From positions 1 to 64,000 of the IMG/VR virus record IMGVR_UViG_3300035670_000020: 64,000 nt of DNA, one strand, 5' to 3'. Origin of the DNA: a virus. Positions 1 to 8,781 of this stretch are shown one piece after another. The notes beneath the pieces were generated by a model. It did no database searches. It was not told where the DNA came from and saw only the letters and a list, made by a program, of their open reading frames with translations. Positions within the stretch are counted from its first letter, which is position 1. Each line of letters starts with the position of its first letter. A program made the position numbers and the translations under genes.

Positions 1-120
1 CACAAGCGGAAGCAGCAGTAGCAGCACAAGCGGAAGCAGCAGTAGCAGCACAAGCGGAAGCAGCAGTAGCAGCACAAGCGGAAGCAGCAGTAGCAGCACA
101 AGCGGAAGCAGCAGTAGCAG
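1..120 (+). repeat. five perfect 24-bp tandem repeats (coding)
   Basis: Five identical 24-bp units run from the window edge to base 120 and probably continue upstream. Two degenerate 15-bp units follow to about 150. Each unit encodes Thr-Ser-Gly followed by five Ser, in frame with the coding region that continues to 1993. It is a coding microsatellite forming a low-complexity linker, and copy number can be expected to vary by slippage. Confidence 0.95.
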
Positions 121-1993
121 CACAAGCAGTAGCAGCACAAGCAGTAGTTCAAGTAGCACAATCATAACAGAAGCAGAATATGCCAACTTTATGAATGTAG
201 CCTCTTGGAACGGATTAGATGGAAATGTTACAACAGTTGGAACTAACGGAATTTCTAGTTACTACGGAACATACGATCAATCCGGAAATCTTTTTGAAAG
301 AATGGAAAATTCATTTGTTAGAGGGGGAGCGTTTAACACAACAACCACACTAGGAATATCTAAAGCATATAGAACAAATTGGAGCAGAGGAAACGCTAAT
401 CTAGCTGTTGGCTTTAGAGTAGCCACACAAACAAATCCTAATTCTTTTGATAACTTTGTTGCTGTCGGAAATCCAGGAAATAGTAACGATACCTCTGGTT
501 GGGGACAAGTAAATTATTCATATGAGATTAATCAATTTTTAGCTACTAATGAAGAATACACAGAATTTTTAAATAGTATCGCCGAAACAGATACCAATGG
601 CGCATATAATATCAACATGGCTATATCCCCAGCGGGAGGTATAGTTAGATCAGGCTCTAGCGGATCTTATACATATGCAACAAAAAGTTGTATGGCAGAT
701 AAGCCGGTAAATTTCGTTACATGGTACAACGCAGCAAGATACTGTAATTGGTTACACAACAATAAACCAACAGGTGACCAGACAGGTTTTACTACAGAAA
801 ATGGAGCGTATACATTAACTGGAAATACTGGATCGCCAACCAGAAATCCATCTGCTAAATACTATCTACCTAACGAAAATGAATGGTATAAGGCCGCATA
901 CTATAATAGCGCTTTAGCTTATTACTTTACCTATGCTACACAAAGTGACGTAGCTCCTTTATCTGTATGTGCAACTTGTTGTGGAGATGCTACTTTGGAT
1001 TGTGATCAAGATTGTGGTAGTGATAGTGGTAGCGGAAGTGGTAGTGAAGAAAGTGGTAGTGAGAGCGGCAGCGAAGAAAGTGGCAGTGGTAGCGAAGAAA
1101 GTGGTAGTGGTAGTGGTAGCGAAGGAAGTGAAAGTGGTAGTGGTAGTGGTAGCGAAGGAAGTGAAAGTGGTAGTGGTAGTGAAGAAAGTGGTAGCGGATG
1201 TTTAGATTGTATATCAGAATATATTACAATATCTTGGTGTGAAGTAGGTAGTGGTAGCGAAGAAAGCGGAAGTGAAGGCAGTGAAGAAAGCGGTAGTGAA
1301 GAATCAGGTAGTGAAAGCGGAAGTGAAGAATCAGGTAGCGGAATTGGGAGTGAAGATAATAGTGGCGGCAATGACGGAAGCGGTAGCGGAAGCGGTAGCG
1401 GTAGTGGTGAAATACCCCCAATACCATTACCTCCATCAGAGCCAGATCAACATTTTAGATGGCCGCCATATAGATTTAGCCCAGAAGATGGGTCGTTTGA
1501 AGAAGTTCGTGGATTATTCGATGAAAATCTAGCTATTGGAGACCCAGATGGATTATGGACATTAGCTTATATTGAAAAACTTTATGAGGATACTATGCTA
1601 GAAGGTCAAACACAAATATCTGCAATTTGGGTTAAACGCGTAAGTCCAAGATTATGGCCCACAGCTAATTTATTTGCTGGAGAATATCATATTGTAGGTA
1701 GTCCTATTGGTATAGAGGCTGATTTTGCTAGCTGGACTACAAGAGCGTTTTCAGGAGCAACATTCTCTATGCAAATAGAACCAAAATTTATATCAAATGA
1801 ATTACCCAATATAGAAGCGATTGGTGGTTATTTTATAGATATAATGAAATGGATTGGTGATAACAAAGACACCATTGACAATTCTTATAGAAACATGGGA
1901 GCGGGTGTAACTACATTCGGCAGTGACTTCTATACTGTTAGTGGAAGCTATACTACAGAACAACTAGATGATCTCACAGAGGGATTAATATAA
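2..1993 (+). CDS. virion adhesin with split SUMF1/FGE-like domains and Ser/Gly/Glu linkers (5' partial)
   Basis: The frame is open from base 2, so the gene starts upstream; the first ATG (191) is internal. After the Ser-rich repeat comes the C-terminal half of an FGE/SUMF1 (C-type-lectin-like) fold, ending in the family's RGG...GFRVA signature. A second N-terminal half follows ('FVAVGNPGNSNDTSGWG', 'VNFVTWYNAARYCNWLH', 'PNENEWYKAAYY'). A Cys-rich patch and long Gly-Ser-Glu tracts come next instead of the matching C-terminal half. The last ~190 residues are unrecognised. SUMF1-fold domains occur in phage receptor-binding and variable proteins and in planctomycete surface proteins. A tail-fibre or adhesin role is inferred from the neighbouring tail genes, not from enzymatic motifs. 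The stop overlaps the next ATG (TAATG), indicating translational coupling. Confidence 0.7.
   Translation, partial: TSGSSSSSTSGSSSSSTSGSSSSSTSGSSSSSTSGSSSSSTSSSSTSSSSSSTIITEAEYANFMNVASWNGLDGNVTTVGTNGISSYYGTYDQSGNLFERMENSFVRGGAFNTTTTLGISKAYRTNWSRGNANLAVGFRVATQTNPNSFDNFVAVGNPGNSNDTSGWGQVNYSYEINQFLATNEEYTEFLNSIAETDTNGAYNINMAISPAGGIVRSGSSGSYTYATKSCMADKPVNFVTWYNAARYCNWLHNNKPTGDQTGFTTENGAYTLTGNTGSPTRNPSAKYYLPNENEWYKAAYYNSALAYYFTYATQSDVAPLSVCATCCGDATLDCDQDCGSDSGSGSGSEESGSESGSEESGSGSEESGSGSGSEGSESGSGSGSEGSESGSGSEESGSGCLDCISEYITISWCEVGSGSEESGSEGSEESGSEESGSESGSEESGSGIGSEDNSGGNDGSGSGSGSGSGEIPPIPLPPSEPDQHFRWPPYRFSPEDGSFEEVRGLFDENLAIGDPDGLWTLAYIEKLYEDTMLEGQTQISAIWVKRVSPRLWPTANLFAGEYHIVGSPIGIEADFASWTTRAFSGATFSMQIEPKFISNELPNIEAIGGYFIDIMKWIGDNKDTIDNSYRNMGAGVTTFGSDFYTVSGSYTTEQLDDLTEGLI
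1016..1413 (+). repeat. Gly-Ser-Glu low-complexity coding tracts
   Basis: Two imperfect tracts (about 1016-1198 and 1246-1413) encode GSGS, EESGS and SGSEE motifs from AGT/AGC/GGT/GAA codons. They are separated by a short Cys-containing segment (CLDC...WCEV). They look like flexible acidic spacers between globular modules. Confidence 0.9.
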
Positions 1994-3705
1994 TGCCATT
2001 TACAACATATACTAATGAACAAATGATAGTTATAGCTTGTAATTATGCACAAGCAGTATATAAAAACACTGCATCAGAAACAAGCGATGCTGGAATTCTA
2101 GACGTATGTTATCTTTGTGCAAAAAACACTAATGATCCAGTTTATACAGACCCAATAGATGCTGAACCACTACTATCTTTACCTTCTCCAGATCCATTTA
2201 CTTTAGCTCAAATTTTAAGTATCTTAGCAGATATTTTCTTTTCTTGGGATGGTTGTGAGCCACGCGCAGATATTTTGGAAGGTATTTTTCCTGGTGGTAT
2301 AGGTAGACCAGCTAGTGAATTATGTCCTGTTTTCCCAGAAGCAACAGGAACAGCAGATCAAATTTCTCTTAAACAAAATATTGGATATTATCATCATTTA
2401 TTATGGGCTAGAACATATTATTTTGATTTATGTAAAATGTCCCAATTATATATTTCATATAAAAAATATTTAGATTCCGATTTAATGGATTTAACTGCAT
2501 TGATTGAAGATTATGTAATGGATGATGGAACAAATATAGTCAATGGTGTAAACCCAACTAATTTATTAAACGAATGGAAAAATACTACTGCTCCTGAAGG
2601 TAAAATAACTTTTAGCCAATGGCTTTATACTCCACAAGAAAGAGATTGTACGGCTTTAACTTTAGATGATGTTCTAATTTGTATGAAGGGCGTTGCGGAT
2701 TGCAATAATTTTACAGAAGATGATTCTTGGTGGAAATTAAATGAGTATGGATCAGCAGTACCTATATCTGCTAATTTAGGAATAGACACTAATTATATAG
2801 GAATAAACGAAACTAGACATATAACATATAATGACGCAGCTACGGCGGTATTAAGAGTGTCATGGGAAGACCTATGGACTCCATTTGCTGGTGGATCAGA
2901 TTTGGTTACATTTTCTCAATATGTTAGTGGATTAACTGTACACGGCCCAACAGTTGTATCTAGTCCAGGAGGATCACAAATATGTTTGGCAGTCGGAGCT
3001 TGTTGTACAATTGATGATTGCACGGAAAACACTCTTGCTTGTCATTGTAGTGGTGTTGCTAATAGTTGGTGGAAAGAAGCGGAGCCTTGTGGTAATTGCA
3101 TAATTCCATATTCTATTAATGCAGTATCTGATATTTATTTAAGTGGAACAGATCTAGAACAAGAACGAATTAGTATAGACGTATTAGAAGAAGTTGGATC
3201 ATACACAACAACACTAGCTCTATTAGCCTCATGTAGCGGGGCTGCGCCAGACTTATTGACTGACGCTTCTGGTGTAACGAACGTTAACGACAATATCGCC
3301 GCCCTGCCTTTCTTGTGTAATGACACAATATCTATTGTAACAGACGTAACTTTAGACCAAGATAATCTTAGAGTTGAAAAAACAACCGTTAAAGTATTAG
3401 CTATTAAGGCACCTATTAGTGATTCCAATATAGATTCTTTTGTTGCTTGTGCAGGAACAAACATTGCAAACAATATTACTCCAGTAGATTTAACTACTAC
3501 TATTTGTGGTGGAGATGTTTATACAGATCCCAATGTTACAGACGTTGTTGTTGTTACAGACGTTTATATAGAAAGCGAAATACTAAAACAAAGAAAGGCC
3601 ACTATTACAGTGTTAGCTCACAGCCCTCCACCTGTAACAAATTCAATTATTTCAACCGATGATTGTGCCAGTTCAAGCTCTTCTTCGAGTTCAAGTTCTT
3701 CATAA
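1993..3705 (+). CDS. virion structural protein with three-fold repeated C-terminal domain and terminal poly-Ser
   Basis: A 570-aa protein with no enzyme motif that I recognise. The N-terminal ~330 residues look globular. A Cys-rich module beginning VGACC (about residue 335) follows, related to the GACC module of the protein encoded at 32596-35253. Then come three diverged repeats with the pattern VTD-V-x-L...L...+xTxxVL (roughly residues 375-425, 440-480 and 515-550). The protein ends in CAS followed by uninterrupted Ser to the stop codon. The same repeat type plus CASSS occurs in 32596-35253, so both probably belong to the same tail tip or fibre apparatus. It is translationally coupled to the adhesin upstream (1-base overlap). 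Confidence 0.6.
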   Translation: MPFTTYTNEQMIVIACNYAQAVYKNTASETSDAGILDVCYLCAKNTNDPVYTDPIDAEPLLSLPSPDPFTLAQILSILADIFFSWDGCEPRADILEGIFPGGIGRPASELCPVFPEATGTADQISLKQNIGYYHHLLWARTYYFDLCKMSQLYISYKKYLDSDLMDLTALIEDYVMDDGTNIVNGVNPTNLLNEWKNTTAPEGKITFSQWLYTPQERDCTALTLDDVLICMKGVADCNNFTEDDSWWKLNEYGSAVPISANLGIDTNYIGINETRHITYNDAATAVLRVSWEDLWTPFAGGSDLVTFSQYVSGLTVHGPTVVSSPGGSQICLAVGACCTIDDCTENTLACHCSGVANSWWKEAEPCGNCIIPYSINAVSDIYLSGTDLEQERISIDVLEEVGSYTTTLALLASCSGAAPDLLTDASGVTNVNDNIAALPFLCNDTISIVTDVTLDQDNLRVEKTTVKVLAIKAPISDSNIDSFVACAGTNIANNITPVDLTTTICGGDVYTDPNVTDVVVVTDVYIESEILKQRKATITVLAHSPPPVTNSIISTDDCASSSSSSSSSSS

Positions 3706-3715
3706 GGAATAAGTT

Positions 3716-5173
3716 ATGACACAGTTTTATGTTTGCTCCATATACGATGTTTTTAATGAAGAGACTGGATATTTTACGCAACAAGCAGAGTGTAGACTTT
3801 GGGATGAAGAAATAGACGGAATTTATGATGGACCAAAGTATGATACTTTAGAGCAATGCAAAGCTAATACAATTTGTAATCAATTAGCTGCACAAAATAT
3901 CCTTCCAGTAGTTTTAAACGAAGAAAGCAATAATTATTGCAATATCAATTTTGAATCTGTAGAGCTTTTAAGTATTGATGGATCTAGTATAGAATTAGGA
4001 CTAATTTTATCAGATGAGTATTATGACACATACTTAGAATATGTATTATTAGATAGTGAAGATAATTTGTTAACACCAGAACCAATACGTATAACAGACA
4101 CCCCAAATCCATTGCCAGCATTATTTAATAGAACAATACCGTTAATTGATGGAGCATGTCAAATAAAAATACGATTAGTTAAACCTTGTGATATAGGATC
4201 TGGTGAATCATCTGGTTCTGGTAGCGAAGAAACTGGGTCTGATAGTGGAGACAGTGGCAGCGGAGGAATATTATCTGAACAACTATTTGATGAATCTTCA
4301 TGGGCAGGATTGGTTGGATCAATACCAATAGAAGAATATTTGAATGAAGCCGCTGCTAGCTGGAACAGCATGGTAAGATATAGTGATGTAGTATTTAATG
4401 CCTATAAAGAAGCAAATCCTACATGGAATGGTTTAGCTCTAACAAATTATACTGAAATTTATGATCCAGACGGATGGATTGCTGCTTGTGGTCCGTTGTT
4501 GGGGGTTAATATTATAGATAATGATCCCAACAATATTAAACAGAATGCTACAACATTTCAACTATTTATTAATACATATTTTGATGGTCCGCCTTGGAAT
4601 TTTACTGCTAGCGATTGGATAAATACTATAGCTCATGAACTTGGTCATGCTTTAGGTATAGGCATTTATTGGGATGTAAATCCAGACTACTGGCTTGATG
4701 GAACAAAGTATCAAAATTCAAGTCTCGCTTATAATGAAATTATTGGTGATTTATCTAATACTAGAGGATTATTACCAGTTGAAGATAGCGGCGGTATTGG
4801 TACAGAGTCTGCTCACTGGGAAGATAATGGTCGATTAATAGCTTATCCAAATTCGGATGGATATAATTATCCTGGTTGTGATTTTGATATTATGGTTGGA
4901 TTTTATGAAGTTGGTAATCCATTGCCTATATCAAATTTATCTAAGCAGTTGTTAATAGATATGGGATATGAAGATGTAGGTAATAACACTTTTCCTACAC
5001 CACAACTTAAAATTAAGAGTTTGACAATTTCTAGTCCTGAATCACATAATATGAATATGTATATAGATAAAAGCAAAAAATGTGGAACGGCACATCAATG
5101 TGGGTGTGATACACATCATATTGAAGGAACTATAGATCTTAAAAATAATACATTTATCAAAAAGGAAGAATAA
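3716..5173 (+). CDS. virion protein with leishmanolysin-like (M8) zinc metalloprotease domain
   Basis: 485 aa. Residues 1-155 form an uncharacterised Cys-containing N-terminal domain, followed by a Gly-Ser-Glu linker (about 160-185). The catalytic domain carries HELGHALG (H307, E308, H311) and the distal 'ESAHW' (H367 as plausible third zinc ligand). The end 'LSKQLLIDMGYEDV' matches the 'LS..T...L.DLGY.V' tail of peptidase M8-like domains. A small Cys/His-rich C-terminus (CGTAHQCGCDTHH) may bind metal. Clear AAGGA ribosome site before the ATG. The position among tail genes suggests a virion-borne protease that degrades host surface protein or matures tail proteins; this role is inference. Planctomycete cells have a protein-rich envelope, which would suit such an enzyme. 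Confidence 0.75.
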   Translation: MTQFYVCSIYDVFNEETGYFTQQAECRLWDEEIDGIYDGPKYDTLEQCKANTICNQLAAQNILPVVLNEESNNYCNINFESVELLSIDGSSIELGLILSDEYYDTYLEYVLLDSEDNLLTPEPIRITDTPNPLPALFNRTIPLIDGACQIKIRLVKPCDIGSGESSGSGSEETGSDSGDSGSGGILSEQLFDESSWAGLVGSIPIEEYLNEAAASWNSMVRYSDVVFNAYKEANPTWNGLALTNYTEIYDPDGWIAACGPLLGVNIIDNDPNNIKQNATTFQLFINTYFDGPPWNFTASDWINTIAHELGHALGIGIYWDVNPDYWLDGTKYQNSSLAYNEIIGDLSNTRGLLPVEDSGGIGTESAHWEDNGRLIAYPNSDGYNYPGCDFDIMVGFYEVGNPLPISNLSKQLLIDMGYEDVGNNTFPTPQLKIKSLTISSPESHNMNMYIDKSKKCGTAHQCGCDTHHIEGTIDLKNNTFIKKEE

Positions 5174-6486
5174 TGTCCACAAATCAATATTTTTTAGAAC
5201 TAATGAAAAAAACAAATATGTGGATAGATAAATTATCTTTTCCTCCGTCTAATTATCCAGATAATTGGGCTGGATTAAAAGAGGTCCAGCTAGCACATAT
5301 TTATATGATGGATACTCTACTAGAAAAAGAGTTTATAGCTCCAAAGTATAAATATGAAAGAGGAATTGTTGTTGGTGCGGGAGGAGCGAAGTATTTTGGG
5401 TGTGGTTTTGCTTGTTTTTATATCTTAAGAAAACTTGGATGTACTCTTCCAATAGAATTTTGGTATTTAGATGAGTATGAAATGGACAATAAAATGAAAG
5501 AATTGTGTGATGTTTATGGAATCAGATATATAAATGCGACAAAATATTGTGAAGAAAACAACATAAAACCCAGAATACTTAATGGATGGGAATTAAAATC
5601 TTTTTCTACTTTACACTCTAATTTTAAAGAAGCTTTATATTTAGACGCAGATAATATACCTGTAAAAGATCCTACGTATCTATTTGATGATCAAAGATAC
5701 AAAGAATTAGGAGCTATTTTTTGGCCTGATTTACCTCCACACAAAAGAAAAGAGTGGCTACCAGAAATTTGTTGGAATAATGTTGGATTAGAATATAGGG
5801 ATGAAGTGGATTTTGAAACAGGGCAATACTTGATTAATAAAGAAAAATGCTATAAAGAACTTAGTCTAACAATGTGGATGAATGAACACTCTGATTGGTT
5901 CTATAAATTTGTTTATGGAGATAAATCTACTTTTCATTTAGCATGGAGAAAATGTGGATCTGATTATTGTATTCCATCAAAACCAGCGGGATGGAAACGT
6001 CCATGTATTCTTCAATATGATCTAGATGGTAAACTAGCTTTTCAGCACGCTTGTCAAGGTAAAGAAGTTATGTTTAGTGGAGAAGGCCCAACTAATCAAT
6101 TTAATCATAGTTTGATTAAAGAGGCTTATGAAAAAAGAACAAAATATTGGTCTGGTGTAATATATTCTTGGCAAGAAATGAATGAAGAAGAACAGAAATA
6201 CGCCAAACAATATATTGGAACATTCAAATATACCAGAATAGGTTTAGATAATAGAAATATAGAGCTATTAGATAATGGAGAAATCGGCGAAGGCAAAGCT
6301 AAATGTGAAAGAAGATGGAGCGTGAGAGTAATAGATGGAATTCCGACAATTATAGTTATTGGAGCCGCACATAAAGATTCAGAAATAGCCATGTTTTTTG
6401 CCAAAGATAATGGTGACGGAAAAACATTTACTGGTCAGTGGACAGCTTTTGAAAGATGTATGGTAACACTAGAAAGACTAGGGTGA
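5173..6486 (+). CDS. GT71/MNN1-like glycosyltransferase
   Basis: 437 aa. A GT-A type fold is indicated by the Rossmann-like start 'ERGIVVGAGGAKY' and the metal-binding LDADN motif (D158, D160) in the context 'ALYLDADNIPVKDPTYLF', characteristic of mannosyltransferase family GT71. The sugar donor cannot be deduced. The C-terminal ~100 residues ('RRWSVRVIDGIPTIIVIG') form an extra domain of unknown role. Start overlaps the upstream stop (TAATG). Sitting inside the virion gene cluster next to an FkbM methyltransferase, it probably glycosylates a virion protein or a host surface glycan. Confidence 0.75.
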   Translation: MSTNQYFLELMKKTNMWIDKLSFPPSNYPDNWAGLKEVQLAHIYMMDTLLEKEFIAPKYKYERGIVVGAGGAKYFGCGFACFYILRKLGCTLPIEFWYLDEYEMDNKMKELCDVYGIRYINATKYCEENNIKPRILNGWELKSFSTLHSNFKEALYLDADNIPVKDPTYLFDDQRYKELGAIFWPDLPPHKRKEWLPEICWNNVGLEYRDEVDFETGQYLINKEKCYKELSLTMWMNEHSDWFYKFVYGDKSTFHLAWRKCGSDYCIPSKPAGWKRPCILQYDLDGKLAFQHACQGKEVMFSGEGPTNQFNHSLIKEAYEKRTKYWSGVIYSWQEMNEEEQKYAKQYIGTFKYTRIGLDNRNIELLDNGEIGEGKAKCERRWSVRVIDGIPTIIVIGAAHKDSEIAMFFAKDNGDGKTFTGQWTAFERCMVTLERLG

Positions 6487-6489
6487 TAT

Positions 6490-7107
6490 ATGCCACATTT
6501 TAGACCAAATACATGGGATGAAAATATTTGGAATGATATAGTAAACAAAAATGAATACGGTGTTCATGATCAATGGCCTCACAATCTAATAGATATTGGT
6601 GGACACATAGGTTCTTTTAGTTATAAAATGTTATCAAAACATAATACAAAAAAGGTTGTTATTGTTGAACCCAATACTGAAAACTACAATCTATTAAAAA
6701 TTAATCTTGCAGAATTTATAAGAGAAAATAAAGTAATAACCCTAAATAGGGGGATCGGTCGCCCAGAAACAAAACTAGATATGAGTGATGAAACACTAGG
6801 AACTAATACTGGTGGGTGTCCTTATTTTGAGTCAAAGTCTGGCAGAATAGATTCTATCTCTCTAGACTCGATTATTGATATGATCGACGACGGAGATTCG
6901 ATATTACTAAAAATAGACTGTGAAGGATGTGAGTACGAGGCTTTGTCTTCTTGTACAAAATTATCCAAAATTAATTGTATAGTAGGAGAATTTCATGATA
7001 TAGATGAAGTTAGAAATATTGGACTTATAAGAGATATTTTAAAAGAATACAATTTTAGTTATCACTATAAATCGCATCATTTAGGTTTGTTTGGGGCGCA
7101 CAAATAA
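6490..7107 (+). CDS. FkbM-family SAM-dependent methyltransferase
   Basis: 205 aa. SAM-binding motif I 'LIDIGGHIGSFSYKM' (about residues 35-50), acidic 'IVEPNTENY' loop, and the FkbM hallmark 'LLKIDCEGCEYEAL' near residue 138. FkbM enzymes O-methylate sugars or small molecules. Placed directly after a glycosyltransferase, it likely methylates the sugar that enzyme transfers (inference). The downstream gene starts on its last base, so it is translationally coupled. Confidence 0.85.
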   Translation: MPHFRPNTWDENIWNDIVNKNEYGVHDQWPHNLIDIGGHIGSFSYKMLSKHNTKKVVIVEPNTENYNLLKINLAEFIRENKVITLNRGIGRPETKLDMSDETLGTNTGGCPYFESKSGRIDSISLDSIIDMIDDGDSILLKIDCEGCEYEALSSCTKLSKINCIVGEFHDIDEVRNIGLIRDILKEYNFSYHYKSHHLGLFGAHK

Positions 7108-7742
7108 TGAAACTTTCACTCAAAATATTAGAATCTAATGCGCAAATAAATAAACTGGTACTAGAAGCACTAGTTCCAGAAATAGCTAATTATATGAGCG
7201 CAAGCATAAAAAAACTAAGAACTAATATACCAAAAATTATTTCAGAAACTATAAAAAATAGTCCAGAATATGACTCAATAATGTCAGGTCAACTAAAATA
7301 TGAATTAGGTATACCAGATCCACAGACTAAATTAGCAGGAATAATAGAAATCTGGACTAATAATATTTATACAGAATATCATAAACCAACTATTTCAGCT
7401 GGAAAAATTAAAACATCATTTAGTATGAGTTTGATAAGATCAGATTTTGCTGACGTATTATCATCAGATTTTAGTATAGTAGTAGACGCAGCCAGAGGAT
7501 ATAATCTACAGTGGTTAGAATGGTTACTTCTTGACGGAAATAAAGTTATTGTTCCAAAACACGAGGTTATATTTCGCAATAGTAGATTTTCTCGTACTGG
7601 CGCAGCATTAATGAAAGAATCAACACAATCATGGAGAGTTCCATCACAATTTAGTGGAACAATCACAGATAATTGGATTACTAGAGCAATAGATTCCGCC
7701 CAAACAAAAATATCAGACACAATAGAAAAGGCATTTAACTAA
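7107..7742 (+). CDS. putative neck/tail-completion protein
   Basis: 211 aa, no catalytic motif. The C-terminal half ('LQWLEWLLLDGNKVIV', 'SRTGAALM...SWRVPSQFSGT', 'DNWITRAI') resembles the small head-tail joining proteins encoded just ahead of tail tube genes. The helical N-terminus contains 'LVLEALVPEIANYMSASIKKL'. Function is inferred mainly from gene order, two genes before the tail tube candidate. Confidence 0.45.
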   Translation: MKLSLKILESNAQINKLVLEALVPEIANYMSASIKKLRTNIPKIISETIKNSPEYDSIMSGQLKYELGIPDPQTKLAGIIEIWTNNIYTEYHKPTISAGKIKTSFSMSLIRSDFADVLSSDFSIVVDAARGYNLQWLEWLLLDGNKVIVPKHEVIFRNSRFSRTGAALMKESTQSWRVPSQFSGTITDNWITRAIDSAQTKISDTIEKAFN

Positions 7743-7743
7743 A

Positions 7744-8694
7744 ATGAGTTGTCCAGTAAACAAAACATTCAAAGGCGTAACAAATATCGGCCACGATTTC
7801 CTTCTAAATATACTAGAAAGTAATTTCAAAATGTATTTAGATTGGAGTTTTTTGAGTATTGGGGCGTGGTTTGATGTTAGACTCAATAACGAAACAATTT
7901 ACGGAGTTAATGTACCAAGTAAGCTTATTCCTGTATTAGATCCATCTTATGAAGAAGGACAAGTTTGGCAAAGCATTCGTAAAGATTGGGTTTGGGAAAG
8001 AAATGTAACACATGAAGATATATCACCACTAGCAATATCTTCTGCAACAATTAATGGGGTTACTACCGCTAAAAGCGGTAATTTTTCTGTCAATTATGCT
8101 CTTGGTAGAATTATACTAAATACGTCAATAAATATAACATCAGAAGTTTTATTAGAATATAGTTATAGATTTGTTCAAGTGTACAGAAGCTGTGATGTTC
8201 CGTGGTTTAATCTTTTGCAGTATGGTTCTTTTGATACAAGCAATCCAGATATCCAAAGAAGCGAAGACGGAGACTATACTATTGGGCCACATCAAAGAAT
8301 ACAAATGCCCTGTATAATAATTGATGCTGTTCCACGAGCTAGATCTTTTCCGTATGAGTTAGGTAACGATAATTTAAGAATAGAACAAGATATAGTTTTT
8401 TATGTTTTGGCGGAGACAAAAAATGACAGAAATAAGCTATTAGATATACTTAGACTTCAACAAGACGGTTTTTTGTATCTATTTAATACAAACGAGTTAG
8501 TCCAAAACCAAGAATTTCCATTAAATTATTTGGGCGATTTAATACCATATAATTTAGAATATCCTGAAATAATAGATAATTATAAGTGGAGAAAATGTTG
8601 GATAAAAACGGCAAATCTAATAGAAATGGGTTCCGTACACCCAAATTTATACCAGGGCGCAGTTAGATTTACAACAGAAATAATTTCGCACTAA
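7744..8694 (+). CDS. putative neck/tail-terminator-region structural protein
   Basis: 316 aa, beta-rich, no recognised motif. The segment 'LLEYSYRFVQVYRS' and the following region suggest a ring-forming structural protein. The strongest argument is location: it is the last gene before the 87-bp leader of the tail tube gene. Other possibilities are a tail terminator or a connector component. Confidence 0.4.
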   Translation: MSCPVNKTFKGVTNIGHDFLLNILESNFKMYLDWSFLSIGAWFDVRLNNETIYGVNVPSKLIPVLDPSYEEGQVWQSIRKDWVWERNVTHEDISPLAISSATINGVTTAKSGNFSVNYALGRIILNTSINITSEVLLEYSYRFVQVYRSCDVPWFNLLQYGSFDTSNPDIQRSEDGDYTIGPHQRIQMPCIIIDAVPRARSFPYELGNDNLRIEQDIVFYVLAETKNDRNKLLDILRLQQDGFLYLFNTNELVQNQEFPLNYLGDLIPYNLEYPEIIDNYKWRKCWIKTANLIEMGSVHPNLYQGAVRFTTEIISH

Positions 8695-8781
8695 AAAGTC
8701 GATTTTTGTAATATTGGGTGTATAAGATATATGTCGTACAACTCTATAGCCAACCAAGTCTAAAACCGGAGATTAATTAAA

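Noticed and set aside
1-120. CRISPR array or non-coding satellite
   Set aside because: Units are contiguous with no spacers and are in frame with the long coding region to 1993.
191-460. Diversity-generating retroelement target
   Set aside because: The SUMF1 fold ending in GFR is compatible, but no reverse transcriptase, template repeat or accessory gene is visible in the window.
1006-1532. Overlapping open frames on both strands across the Gly-Ser-Glu tracts
   Set aside because: They are by-products of low-complexity codons (Leu/Ser/Pro or Val/Lys-only proteins) and lack ribosome sites.
8721-8730. Phage late promoter TATAAGATAT before the tail tube gene
   Set aside because: No recognisable -35 at proper distance and no second copy noticed upstream of other late genes; left only as a remark.
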